From positions 1-15,894 of the forward strand of contig DASRIS010000199.1 in assembly GCA_035649895.1 (NCBI GenBank): a stretch of 15,894 nt of DNA, written 5' to 3'. Under the pieces are notes generated by a model. It saw only the letters and a list, made by a program, of their open reading frames with translations. It ran no database searches and was not told the DNA's origin. Position numbers and translations under genes: made by a program. This document shows, piece after piece, positions 1-6,804 of the stretch (position 1 is the first letter of the stretch; each line of letters opens with the position of its first letter). Origin of the DNA: DASSUC01 sp035649895 (lineage in GTDB: Bacteria > Actinomycetota > Actinomycetes > Mycobacteriales > Micromonosporaceae).

Positions 1-68
1 GTGACCGCCCGGGACAAGGCGACCCCACCCGTCCCGTCTCCGAACCGCCCGAGCCTTGCCTACCTACA

Positions 69-383
69 GTGGCAAATCCCCGGCGTGACATCCAGACCGA
101 ACCCGTGCACCCTCCCCGAACCACACCGCCAACGGCCGCCAGCCCACCCAGCACTTCACCCCGTCCTACCTGCGGAAACGACTTTGCGCCCCGCCCTGGC
201 CGGCCGGTGGCGCGGCTGGTACCGGTCGACGAAGGTCTCACGTTGCTGGACCGGCTGGTCGCTGAGGGGCGAGCGGTCGGGCCAGCCGGCGGCGGCCCAG
301 TGCCGCTTCCGTCGGCGCTCGGTGATCCGGACATCAACGTGGCCGAGGAGTTGGCCGCCGACCGGGAAGACGGGCGCTGGTGA
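69..383 (+). CDS. Probable antitoxin of a vapBC-type module, atypical or decayed N-terminus
   Basis: This would be the antitoxin partner of the downstream PIN toxin. The C-terminal half (about residues 43-104) looks like a Phd/VapB antitoxin tail: GRPVARLVPV, then LDRLVAEGRA, a Pro/Gly linker, and GDPDINVAEELAADREDGRW ending in the usual acidic, toxin-wrapping segment. The first residues, MANPRRDI, also resemble this antitoxin class. The stretch between them (about 9-42) is rich in Pro, Thr and Ser and does not look like the helix-rich DNA-binding fold expected there. It is also about ten residues too long. No other frame restores it convincingly. The start is GTG with no clear Shine-Dalgarno. 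The stop overlaps the toxin start by 4 bp (GTGA), a normal antitoxin-toxin arrangement. Either the DNA-binding half has decayed or been replaced, or the gene starts further in and is truncated. The family call is inference from the C-terminal half. Confidence 0.5.
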   Translation: MANPRRDIQTEPVHPPRTTPPTAASPPSTSPRPTCGNDFAPRPGRPVARLVPVDEGLTLLDRLVAEGRAVGPAGGGPVPLPSALGDPDINVAEELAADREDGRW

Positions 384-784
384 TCTATCTGGACTCGGCG
401 GCGGTGATGAAGCTGGTCCGCCTGGAAACGGGAGACCCCTGCCTTGGCTTGGCTGAATGCGCGCCCCGACGCGCCCTGGTGTCATCGACTCTCGTTGAGG
501 TCGAGGTGCCGCACGCGCTGCGGCGCGCGGCGCCGCAGGCACTGGTAGGCGTGCCATCGGCGCTCGCTCGGCTCTACCGGTTGGAGATCGATGCCACTGT
601 ACGCGCGACGGCGGCTACCTTTGCCGAGCCGACGCTGCGAACGCTCGACGCGGTCCACCTCGCGACCGCGCAGCTGCTGGTCGCCGAGGCAGGTGCTGCG
701 TTCGAGGCGTTCGTCAGCCATGACAAGCGGCTACTGGCGGCGGCGTCAGCCGTTGGGCTACCGACGGAGTGCCCAGGCGCCTGA
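380..784 (+). CDS. vapC: VapC-like PIN-domain ribonuclease toxin
   Basis: A 134-residue single-domain PIN protein, normal length for VapC toxins, which are Mg-dependent ribonucleases that usually cut tRNA or rRNA and are neutralised by the antitoxin encoded just upstream. The acidic residues expected of the active site are visible: D5 in MIYLDSAAVMKLV, E40 in STLVEVE, D90 in LRTLDAVHLATAQ, and D115 in FVSHDKRLLAA. The start is GTG at 380, overlapping the antitoxin stop by 4 bp, which points to translational coupling. The catalytic set looks intact, so the toxin is probably functional. The gene converges on the MMPL transporter with a 55-bp gap and no convincing terminator. The RNA target cannot be read from the sequence. 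Confidence 0.85.
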   Translation: MIYLDSAAVMKLVRLETGDPCLGLAECAPRRALVSSTLVEVEVPHALRRAAPQALVGVPSALARLYRLEIDATVRATAATFAEPTLRTLDAVHLATAQLLVAEAGAAFEAFVSHDKRLLAAASAVGLPTECPGA

Positions 785-839
785 GCGACCATGCGGTGCT
801 GCCCATGACCGCCAGGTGACACGGGAAGGCGGCGGCAAG

Positions 840-3095
840 CTAGCCAAGGCCGACGCCGGAAGACTGTCTAGTGTGGAGTGTCCCCTCCGGCTGGACGAGG
901 AGGCCGTTGGGGCTCGCGCTGGCCGGCCGGGGTGGTGGTGCGTACCCGTGCTCGATCGCTACCTGCGGTAGGACCCGCTCCATCCAGCCGGGACGCCACC
1001 AGTTGGCCCGGCCGAGCAGGGCCATCGTGGCGGGGACCAGCACCATGCGTACGACGGTCGCGTCCACGAAGATGGCGCTGGCCATGCCGACGCCGAGCAT
1101 CTTGACCGTGACGTCCGGGTCGAGGGCGAAGCCGATGAAGACCGCCACCATGATGGCCGCGGCGCTGGTGATCACCCGGGCGGTGGCGGCGAGGCCCCGG
1201 ACCACGCTGCCGTGCGGGTCGCCGGTCGCCATCCACTCCTCGCGCACCCGCGCCAGCAGGAAGACCTCGTAGTCCATGGACAGTCCAAACAGGATGGCGA
1301 ACATCAGCACCGGCACCCAGCTGGAGACCGACACCGCATGCGGCAGGCCCACCAGGCGCGCACCGAGGTCGGACTGGAACACGGCGGTGATGACGCCGTA
1401 CGCGGCGGCGACCGAGAGCAGGTTCATGACGGCCGCCTTGACCGCCACCACCGGGGCGCGGAAGAGGACGATGAGCAGGAACAGCGACACGGCTACGACG
1501 AACGCCACGACGACCCACAGCCGGTCGGCGAGCCGGCGGGAGATGTCGGCGAACACGGTCACCGTCCCGGTGACCATGGTGCCGGGCGGCAGCACCTCCG
1601 CGCGCAGCCGGTCGACCAGCTCGGTCGTGCGCTGGTCCTGCGGCCCGGTGAGGGGCTCTATGAAGATGACCGCCGCGTCACCGGCCCGGTTGCGCACCGG
1701 CGGTCCGATGGCGGCCACGCCGCGCTCGGCACGCAGGCGCCGGGCCAGGGTCTCGGGATCCGGGACCATGGCGAGGTCGACGGCCACCAGCAGCGGCCCG
1801 TTGGTGCCCGGCCCGAGCTCGGCGGACAGCAGGTCGTAGGCGTTGCGGGTGGTGTTCGACGTGGGCTGGCTGCCGGCGTCCTGGGGCCAGGTCCGCATCC
1901 CCAGGGCGGGCGCGGCCAGCGCCGCCAGCACCGCCGCTGCGGCGAGGCCCGCGGCGAGCGGCCGGGCCCCGACCCACTGGGCCCACTGCTCGGTACGGCT
2001 TCGCCGCTGCGGCCGGGGCGCCGGTGGCGGCTTCCGGGGTGCCCGGGGTGGCCGCCGTAGGCCGGTCCGGGGGTCTATGCGGTGGGCGGCGCGGACCACC
2101 GGGCGCTCGTCGCGGCGCAGGAGGCGGTTGCCGGCGAGTGCGCACAGCGCCGGCACCAGGGTTACCGCGGCCAGCATGACAGCGCTCACCACGGCGAAGG
2201 TGGTGTACCCGAAGGACGAGTAGGACAGCAGGCCGACGAGCCTGAGGCCGAACAGCGACACCAGGACCGTCGACCCGGCCACGACGACCGAGGCGCCGGC
2301 GGTCGCGGTGGCCTCAGCCGCTGCCGCCACTGTCGACAGTCCCCGCCGCAGGCCCTCGATGTGCCGGCTCACCAGCAGGAGCGCGTAGTCGATGCCGGCG
2401 CCGAGCCCCACCATCGAGGCGACCGTCGGCGCCGAGGTGCTGACGTCGGTGACGGCGGCGATCAGCCCGACGACCGAGAACCCGAGGCCGAGCCCGGCGA
2501 GCGCGACGACGAGCGGCAGCCCGGCGGCGACGAACGAGCCCAGGGCGAGGACCAGGATCACCAGGGCGGCGGCGAAGCCCACCGCTTCGGCCGTACCGTC
2601 GGGTCTGGTCCGGTCCTCTGGCAGCTCGCCGCCGATCTCGACCTGAAGGCCCGCCCGCTCGGTCGGCTTGGCCGCGGTGCGCAGCGCGTCTATCCCCTCC
2701 GAGCCCGAGAAGTCGGTGACCTTGATGTCGTAACGGACCTCGATCAGCGCGGTGTCGCCGTCGGCGGACAGCCGCGGCGGATCCACCATGGAGACACCCC
2801 GCAGCGCGCCCAGCCGGGTGCGCAGGCCGTGCAGCTGCGCCGGGTCCAGAGGCCGGCCGTCGCGTTCGTGCACGACGACCCGTGCCTGCGTCCCGGACAT
2901 CTCCGGGAAGCGCTCGGCGAGGAAGTCGAGGCCGGCCTGGGACGGCGCGCCGGCTATCCGGTAGTTGTCGCGCGGCTCCCCGCCGAAGGCGCCGGCCAGC
3001 CCACCCACGGCCAGCAGGATGACGAGCCAGGCGCCGAGCGTGCGCCAGGGATGGACCGCAGCGGCCCAGCCGACGCGGCGGAGCAGGCGAGACAC
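840..3095 (-). CDS. MMPL/RND-family transporter
   Basis: A 751-residue inner-membrane protein built as two homologous MMPL halves, the layout of actinobacterial MmpL and ActII-3-like exporters of lipids, lipopeptides or drugs. Each half has one N-terminal membrane helix (about 20-36 and 379-398), an extracytoplasmic porter domain (about 40-165 and 400-520) and a bundle of about five helices (about 170-322 and 525-692). The proton-relay Asp-Tyr pairs are present: GAGIDYALLLVSR (D236, Y237) and GLSMDYEVFLLAR (D608, Y609). An Arg/Pro-rich cytoplasmic linker (about 327-370) joins the halves. The start is GTG, chosen because GGAGGAGG ends 4 nt upstream at 3100. It lies 123 bp downstream of ndgR in the same direction, so read-through is possible, but an own promoter is as likely. 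The substrate is unknown. Confidence 0.9.
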   Translation of the reverse strand: MSRLLRRVGWAAAVHPWRTLGAWLVILLAVGGLAGAFGGEPRDNYRIAGAPSQAGLDFLAERFPEMSGTQARVVVHERDGRPLDPAQLHGLRTRLGALRGVSMVDPPRLSADGDTALIEVRYDIKVTDFSGSEGIDALRTAAKPTERAGLQVEIGGELPEDRTRPDGTAEAVGFAAALVILVLALGSFVAAGLPLVVALAGLGLGFSVVGLIAAVTDVSTSAPTVASMVGLGAGIDYALLLVSRHIEGLRRGLSTVAAAAEATATAGASVVVAGSTVLVSLFGLRLVGLLSYSSFGYTTFAVVSAVMLAAVTLVPALCALAGNRLLRRDERPVVRAAHRIDPRTGLRRPPRAPRKPPPAPRPQRRSRTEQWAQWVGARPLAAGLAAAAVLAALAAPALGMRTWPQDAGSQPTSNTTRNAYDLLSAELGPGTNGPLLVAVDLAMVPDPETLARRLRAERGVAAIGPPVRNRAGDAAVIFIEPLTGPQDQRTTELVDRLRAEVLPPGTMVTGTVTVFADISRRLADRLWVVVAFVVAVSLFLLIVLFRAPVVAVKAAVMNLLSVAAAYGVITAVFQSDLGARLVGLPHAVSVSSWVPVLMFAILFGLSMDYEVFLLARVREEWMATGDPHGSVVRGLAATARVITSAAAIMVAVFIGFALDPDVTVKMLGVGMASAIFVDATVVRMVLVPATMALLGRANWWRPGWMERVLPQVAIEHGYAPPPRPASASPNGLLVQPEGTLHTRQSSGVGLG

Positions 3096-3186
3096 ATGTC
3101 CTCCTCCAGCGGCAGTCGCGCGAAGCGGCAGACGCGCCGGGCGCGTGGGCGAACCGAGCGGGATGACGATACCGGCTACGCGCTCA

Positions 3187-3219
3187 CGACTGTGCTGGCG
3201 CCCGCGACTGTGCTGGCGC
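3187..3219. repeat. Two copies of a 15-bp sequence, period 18 bp
   Basis: CGACTGTGCTGGCGC occurs at 3187-3201 and again at 3205-3219, separated by CCG. The second copy ends at the last base of the ndgR stop codon, so the pair lies immediately downstream of ndgR. It looks like a local 18-bp duplication. No function is evident. Confidence 0.85.
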
Positions 3220-3917
3220 TACAGGCCGGAGAGCCGCTGCCCGGCCCGGACCACGGCCATCGCGTGCCGGTCGCCGGGGCGCCGGCCCATCCGCTCGATC
3301 GGTCCGGAGACGCTGATCGCGGCGATCACCCGCCCGGTGCGGTCGCGGATCGGGGCGGAGACGCTGGCGACGCCGGCCTCCCGCTCGGCGACGCTCGCCG
3401 CCCAGCCGCGCCGGCGGACCTCGGCGAGGGTGCGGCCGGTGAACTTGCTGCGCGGCAGCAGCGGCATCACCGCCTCTGGCGGCTCCCACGCGAGCAGCAC
3501 CTGCGCGGCGGAGCCGGCGGTCATCGGCAGGGCCGCGCCGACCGGCACGGTGTCGCGCAGCCCGCTGGCGCGCTCGGCGGCGGCCACGCAGACGCGCTCG
3601 TCGGCGCGGCGCAGGAACAGCTGGGCGCTCTCCCCGGTCGCGTCGCGCAGCGCGCCCAGCATGGGCTCGGCCGCGGTGAGCAGGATGTCCGGGGCGGCGT
3701 TGGCCAGCTCACCCAGGCGCGGGCCGGGCCGCCACCGGCCCTTGTTGTCCCGCACCAGCATGCGGTGCGTCTCCAGGGCCTGGGCGAGGCGGTGCGCGGT
3801 GGCCCGGGGCAGCTTGGTGCGGTCTACCAGCTCGGCCAGGCTCGCACCGTCGACGCAGGCCGACAGGATGACCACGGCCTTGTCGAGCACGCCGACGCCG
3901 CTGATACTCTGTCCCAC
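3219..3917 (-). CDS. ndgR: IclR-family transcriptional regulator, NdgR type
   Basis: A 232-residue DNA-binding regulator with an N-terminal winged helix-turn-helix (about 8-65, with SLAELVDRTKLPRATAHRLA as the HTH) and a C-terminal IclR effector domain (about 75-230). The core matches the NdgR/AreB/LtbR proteins found divergent from leuCD in actinobacteria: GVGVLDKA, DATGESAQL, CVAAAERASGLRDTVPVG, RRRGWAASVAERE and VASVSAPI. From that family it is expected to control leuCD and other amino-acid genes, with a leucine-pathway metabolite or amino acid as effector. The start is GTG at 3917, because the conserved protein begins there and the codon sits 6 nt after a TAGTTT -10 box. The message is therefore probably leaderless, and there is no well-spaced Shine-Dalgarno. 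Overlap with the leuC promoter makes self-regulation likely. Confidence 0.92.
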   Translation of the reverse strand: MGQSISGVGVLDKAVVILSACVDGASLAELVDRTKLPRATAHRLAQALETHRMLVRDNKGRWRPGPRLGELANAAPDILLTAAEPMLGALRDATGESAQLFLRRADERVCVAAAERASGLRDTVPVGAALPMTAGSAAQVLLAWEPPEAVMPLLPRSKFTGRTLAEVRRRGWAASVAEREAGVASVSAPIRDRTGRVIAAISVSGPIERMGRRPGDRHAMAVVRAGQRLSGL

Positions 3918-3952
3918 AAGGCGAAACTATCTCCCAGATCTTAGGATGTCCA
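3917..3952 (-). promoter_or_regulatory. ndgR promoter, leaderless
   Basis: On the minus strand TGGACA (3952-3947, five of six matches to TTGACA) is followed after 17 nt by TAGTTT (3929-3924). Six nt (CGCCTT) then lead to the GTG at 3917. This spacing puts transcription initiation on the start codon itself, the usual layout of leaderless actinobacterial genes. It is read from the sequence; no start site has been measured. Confidence 0.6.
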
Positions 3953-3954
3953 GA
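3942..3954 (+). promoter_or_regulatory. leuC -10 box and leaderless start
   Basis: TAGGAT (3942-3947) fits TANNNT and is followed by exactly 6 nt (GTCCAG) before the leuC ATG at 3954, so the transcript probably begins at the A of the ATG. No -35-like hexamer is seen 16-19 nt upstream, where the sequence is the ndgR -10 region. That suits a promoter needing an activator, and NdgR is the obvious candidate. The palindrome AGATCT (3936-3941), centred between the two promoters, could be part of the operator. Confidence 0.55.
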
Positions 3955-5393
3955 TGGGGGGAGAGACCTCACAACGGGCCCGGCCAGGCAACGGACGGAC
4001 GCTGCCGGAGAAGGTGTGGGACGCGCACGTGGTGCGGGCCGCGGACGGGGAGCCGGACCTGCTCTACATCGACCTGCACCTGGTCCACGAGGTGACCAGC
4101 CCGCAGGCCTTTGACACGCTCCGGCGGGCCGGGCGCCGGGTGCGCCGGCCCGACCTGACGCTGGCCACCGAGGACCACAACGTCCCCACCGACAGCCTCG
4201 CCGCAATCGCCGACCCCGTGTCGCGGACCCAGGTCGAGACGCTGCGGCGCAACTGCGCCGAGCTCGGCGTACGGCTGCACCGGCTCGGCGACGCGGACCA
4301 GGGCATCGTGCACGTCATCGGGGCCGAGCTCGGGCTGAGCCAGCCCGGGCTCACCATCGTGTGCGGCGACTCCCACACCTCCACCCACGGCGCGTTCGGC
4401 GCGCTCGCCTTCGGCATCGGCACCAGCGAGGTGGCGCACGTGCTCGCCACGCAGACGCTGCGCCAGCACCGGCCGCGCACCATGGCGGTGACGGTCACCG
4501 GCGAGCTGCCGGCCGGCACCACCGCGAAGGACCTGGCGCTGGCGCTGGTGGCCCGGCTCGGCACCGGAGGCGGGCGCGGCCACGTGGTTGAGTACCGCGG
4601 GCCGGCGGTCGAGAGCCTGACGATGGAGGGGCGGATGACCCTGTCCAACATGTCGGTCGAGTGGGGCGCCCGGGCGGGGATGGTCGCGCCGGACGACACC
4701 ACGTACGCCTTCCTGGAAGGGCGCCGGCACGCGCCGTCGGGCGCGGCGTGGGAGGCGGCGCTGGACCACTGGCGGTCGCTGCGCACCGACGACGGTGCGG
4801 CCTTCGACCGGGAGGCCACCCTTGACGCGGGTACGGTGGCCCCGTTCGTCACCTGGGGCACGAACCCGGCCCAGGCGGTGCCGCTGGACGGCGTGGTGCC
4901 GGACCCGGCCGACCTGACCGACCCGGCCGAGCGGTCCGCGGCGGTGCGGGCGTTGGCGTACATGGGGCTGCGGCCCGGCACGGCCCTGCGCGACGTACCG
5001 GTCGACGTGGTGTTCCTGGGCTCCTGCACCAACGGCCGGCTGGAGGACCTGCGGGCCGCGGCCGGCGTGCTGCGCGGGCGCCGGGTCGCGCCCGGGGTAC
5101 GGATGCTCGTGGTGCCGGGCTCGGCGGCGGTGCGCGCGGCGGCCGAGGCGGAGGGGCTGCCCGAGGTGTTCGCCGCGGCCGGCGCGCAGTGGCGCTTCGC
5201 CGGCTGCTCGATGTGCCTGGGCATGAACGCCGACACGCTCGCGCCGGGCCAGCGCTGCGCGTCCACCTCCAACCGCAACTTCGAGGGGCGCCAGGGCGCC
5301 GGGGGGCGTACCCATCTGGTGTCCCCACCGGTCGCCGCGGCCTCTGCTGTAGCAGGCCGGCTCGCCGCCCCCACCGACCTGCCCGGGGGCTGA
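3954..5393 (+). CDS. leuC: 3-isopropylmalate dehydratase, large subunit
   Basis: With LeuD this forms isopropylmalate isomerase, which converts 2-isopropylmalate to 3-isopropylmalate in cytoplasmic leucine synthesis. The protein is 479 residues, a normal length for actinobacterial LeuC. It shows the aconitase-family [4Fe-4S] ligands C358 (GSCTNGR), C418 and C421 (GCSMCLGMNAD). It also has the substrate-site motifs ATEDHN, CGDSHTSTHGAFGALAFG, MEGRMTLSNMS and TSNRNFEGRQG. The ATG at 3954 is preferred because it lies 6 nt after a TANNNT box. The N-terminus before RTLPEKVWDAHVV is a little longer than in many homologues, so a later start is not excluded. leuD follows after 4 nt, so the two subunits are cotranscribed. 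Divergent ndgR is the likely regulator. Confidence 0.97.
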   Translation: MGGETSQRARPGNGRTLPEKVWDAHVVRAADGEPDLLYIDLHLVHEVTSPQAFDTLRRAGRRVRRPDLTLATEDHNVPTDSLAAIADPVSRTQVETLRRNCAELGVRLHRLGDADQGIVHVIGAELGLSQPGLTIVCGDSHTSTHGAFGALAFGIGTSEVAHVLATQTLRQHRPRTMAVTVTGELPAGTTAKDLALALVARLGTGGGRGHVVEYRGPAVESLTMEGRMTLSNMSVEWGARAGMVAPDDTTYAFLEGRRHAPSGAAWEAALDHWRSLRTDDGAAFDREATLDAGTVAPFVTWGTNPAQAVPLDGVVPDPADLTDPAERSAAVRALAYMGLRPGTALRDVPVDVVFLGSCTNGRLEDLRAAAGVLRGRRVAPGVRMLVVPGSAAVRAAAEAEGLPEVFAAAGAQWRFAGCSMCLGMNADTLAPGQRCASTSNRNFEGRQGAGGRTHLVSPPVAAASAVAGRLAAPTDLPGG

Positions 5394-5397
5394 GCCT

Positions 5398-5985
5398 GTG
5401 GAGAGGTTCACCGTGCACACCGGCACCGCCATGCCGCTGCCGCGTTCCAACGTGGACACCGACCAGATCGTGCCGGCGGCCTTCCTCAAGCGGGTCACCC
5501 GGACCGGGTTCGCCGACGCCCTGTTCCACGCCTGGCGGCAGGACCCGGCCTTCGTCCTCAACGACCCGGCGTACGCCGGGGCCTCGATCCTCGTGGCCGG
5601 GCCGGAGTTCGGCACCGGCTCGTCCCGGGAGCACGCCGTGTGGGCCCTGCGCGACTGGGGCTTCCGGGCCGTGCTCGCGCCGAGCTTCGGCGACATCTTC
5701 CGTGGCAACGCGCTCAGCGACGGGCTCCTGCCGGTGGAGCTGCCGACCCCCGCCGTGGCGCTGCTGTGGGCCCGGCTGGCCGCCGAACCGGTCCTGGCGG
5801 TCACCGTCGACCTGGTCCGGCGCGAGGTCCGTATCAAGGGCTTGACCTGGCCGTTTCCGCTTGAGGACTTCGCCCGGTGGCGGCTGCTGGAGGGCCTGGA
5901 CGACATCGCGCTGACGCTGCGGCACGAGGCCGCGGTTTCGTCGTACGAGCGCGACAGGCCATCCTTCCTTCCGACTGTCACCTAG
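5398..5985 (+). CDS. leuD: 3-isopropylmalate dehydratase, small subunit
   Basis: The swivel-domain subunit of isopropylmalate isomerase, partner of LeuC. At 195 residues it has the usual bacterial length. Diagnostic motifs are RSNVDTDQIVPAAFLK near the N-terminus, FGTGSSREHAVWALRDWGF in the middle, and DIFRGNAL with WRLLEGLDDIALTL further on. The GTG start at 5398 gives the family-typical opening MERFTVHTGTAMPL. It lies 4 nt after the leuC stop, with a G-rich stretch inside the end of leuC as the only SD candidate, so translation is probably coupled to leuC. The gap downstream to hup is 152 bp and contains a weak possible terminator. Confidence 0.97.
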   Translation: MERFTVHTGTAMPLPRSNVDTDQIVPAAFLKRVTRTGFADALFHAWRQDPAFVLNDPAYAGASILVAGPEFGTGSSREHAVWALRDWGFRAVLAPSFGDIFRGNALSDGLLPVELPTPAVALLWARLAAEPVLAVTVDLVRREVRIKGLTWPFPLEDFARWRLLEGLDDIALTLRHEAAVSSYERDRPSFLPTVT

Positions 5986-6024
5986 CCGTTTCCGCCTGCT
6001 CGGCATCCTCCGGGGGGCGGGAAT

Positions 6025-6050
6025 CCGTTACGACACAACGGCTCTTTTCC
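6025..6050 (+). terminator. Possible weak terminator after leuCD
   Basis: CCGTT (6025-6029) and AACGG (6037-6041) form a 5-bp stem with a 7-nt loop, followed by CTCTTTTCC. The second arm can instead pair over 7 bp as AACGGCT (6037-6043) with AGCCGTT (5984-5990) at the leuD stop codon. The stem is short, so this is tentative. Confidence 0.3.
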
Positions 6051-6059
6051 GCCAGATGT

Positions 6060-6095
6060 TTGTGCCCGAGCGGCCAAGGGCATACCGTGCGCGCA
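6060..6095 (+). promoter_or_regulatory. Candidate hup promoter
   Basis: TTGTGC (6060-6065) is followed after 17 nt by TACCGT (6083-6088), a TANNNT box, which predicts a start near the A at 6095. That would give hup a leader of about 43 nt. The -35 matches consensus only in TTG. Confidence 0.45.
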
Positions 6096-6097
6096 GA

Positions 6098-6160
6098 ATG
6101 GCTCGCGTGAGTCCATCTCAGGTACGGGAGGGAAGAAGTGAACAAGGCCGAGCTAGTTGA
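6098..6160 (+). CDS. Possible leaderless small ORF overlapping the hup start
   Basis: An ATG at 6098 opens a 20-codon frame (MARVSPSQVREGRSEQGRAS) that runs through the hup Shine-Dalgarno and start codon and stops at 6158-6160, 21 bp into hup in a different frame. The predicted hup transcript would begin about 3 nt before this ATG, close enough for leaderless translation. It has no family resemblance. It could be a regulatory upstream ORF that modulates hup translation, or simply chance. Very uncertain. Confidence 0.2.
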   Translation: MARVSPSQVREGRSEQGRAS

Positions 6161-6617
6161 GGCGCTCGCGGGACGCCTGGGAGACAAGAAGGCCGCGACC
6201 GCTGCGCTCGACGCCGTCCTCGCAGAGATCCAGGCCCAGGTGACCAAGGGCGAGCGAGTCGCCATCACCGGGTTCGGGGTCTTTGAGAAGCGGGTGCGCG
6301 GGGCCAGAACCGCGCGCAACCCCCGCACCGGCGAGGCCGTGAAGGTGAAGAAGACGTCGGTGCCCGCGTTCCGGGCCGGCGCCAGCTTCAAGGACATGGT
6401 CGCCAGCGGCAAGGTGCCGAAGGTCGCCGCAGCCAAGAAGACCGCAGCCGGCGCCGCCAAGAAGGCGACCGCGACGAAGACCACGGCCGCCGCCAAGGCT
6501 CCCGCCAAGAAGGCGGCGGCGAAGACCACCCGTGCCGCGGCGACCACCGCGCGCGCGACCACCACCGCCAAGGCCGCTACCAAGAAGGCGCCGGCCCGCA
6601 AGGCCGCCAGCCGCTGA
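6138..6617 (+). CDS. hupB: HU-type nucleoid protein with a long Lys/Ala-rich tail
   Basis: A 159-residue actinobacterial HU protein that binds and compacts DNA. Residues 1 to about 92 are the standard HU/IHF fold: MNKAELVEALAGRLGDKKAA, GERVAITGFGVFEKRVRGARTARNPRTGE, and VKKTSVPAFRAGASFKDMV, including the RNPRTGE segment of the DNA-clamping arm. Residues about 93-159 form a basic, disordered tail of PAKK- and KAA-like repeats, the H1-like extension of mycobacterial HupB and Streptomyces HupS. That tail strengthens DNA binding and is a known site of lysine modification in mycobacteria. The GTG at 6138 has GGGAGG (6126-6131) 6 nt upstream. The gene is monocistronic, ending in a strong hairpin. 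Confidence 0.96.
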   Translation: MNKAELVEALAGRLGDKKAATAALDAVLAEIQAQVTKGERVAITGFGVFEKRVRGARTARNPRTGEAVKVKKTSVPAFRAGASFKDMVASGKVPKVAAAKKTAAGAAKKATATKTTAAAKAPAKKAAAKTTRAAATTARATTTAKAATKKAPARKAASR

Positions 6618-6629
6618 ACCACAGGCTCC

Positions 6630-6663
6630 ACGGGGGCGCCCGCCGTCAGGCGGGCGCCCCCGT
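6630..6663 (+). terminator. hup terminator hairpin
   Basis: Positions 6630-6644 and 6649-6663 are perfectly complementary (15 bp, nearly all GC) around the loop GTCA, starting 13 nt after the hup stop. No T-run follows, as is common for actinobacterial terminators. Confidence 0.85.
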
Positions 6664-6731
6664 CTCGTCACCCCCGTCCCATATGGACACCACCACCGCA
6701 CCGCCGCAGCCGCCGCGAGCGGATGCTGCTA

Positions 6732-6760
6732 GCGGATCTAGCCGCCGCTGGCGGATCTAG
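6732..6760. repeat. Direct repeat of the palindrome arm
   Basis: GCGGATCTAG occurs at 6732-6741 and again at 6751-6760, where it is the base of the left arm of the 23-bp inverted repeat. Because the right arm ends in the complementary CTAGATCCGC, it could pair with either copy. A short CCGCC-GCT-GGCGG hairpin (6742-6754) also lies between them. Confidence 0.8.
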
Positions 6761-6804
6761 AAGAGCTGTGCAGGGATAGCGTGCACAGCTCTTCTAGATC
6801 CGCC
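6750..6804. repeat. Perfect 23-bp inverted repeat at the 3' end of mutT1
   Basis: The left arm (6750-6772) begins GGCGGATCTAGAAGAG and the right arm (6782-6804) is its exact reverse complement. They flank a 9-nt loop, GGGATAGCG. The right arm contains the last codons and TAG stop of the minus-strand mutT1 gene (stop at 6796-6794). As RNA, either strand would form a very stable hairpin. It may act as a terminator for mutT1, possibly in both directions since hup converges on it, or as an mRNA-stabilising end. It may also be a mobile REP-like palindrome that inserted at the gene end. There is no T-run on either side. One copy is visible here; whether it recurs in the genome is unknown. Confidence 0.9.

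Noticed and set aside
1..456. Open frame from the first base of the window
   Set aside because: It overlaps the antitoxin and toxin genes in another frame and has no recognisable motif, so it is not supported as the end of an upstream gene.
785..839. Possible hairpin between vapC and the MMPL gene (CCGCC at 809-813, GGCGG at 828-832)
   Set aside because: The stem is only 5 bp with a 14-nt loop and no T-run, too weak to call a terminator.
3096..3218. TATCGT on the minus strand as an MMPL promoter -10
   Set aside because: No acceptable -35 lies 16-19 nt upstream, so the promoter cannot be placed.
2082..3944. 620-codon open frame on the plus strand
   Set aside because: It is antisense to the MMPL and ndgR genes, has the Arg/Gln/Pro-rich composition of a GC-rich shadow frame, and shows no family motif.
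3969..5981. 670-codon open frame on the minus strand
   Set aside because: It lies antisense to leuC and leuD, both clearly recognised, and its composition is that of a shadow frame.
5986..6137. Riboswitch or tRNA in the leuD-hup gap
   Set aside because: No tRNA T-loop signature or known riboswitch core was seen; the gap is explained by a weak hairpin, a candidate promoter and the hup SD.
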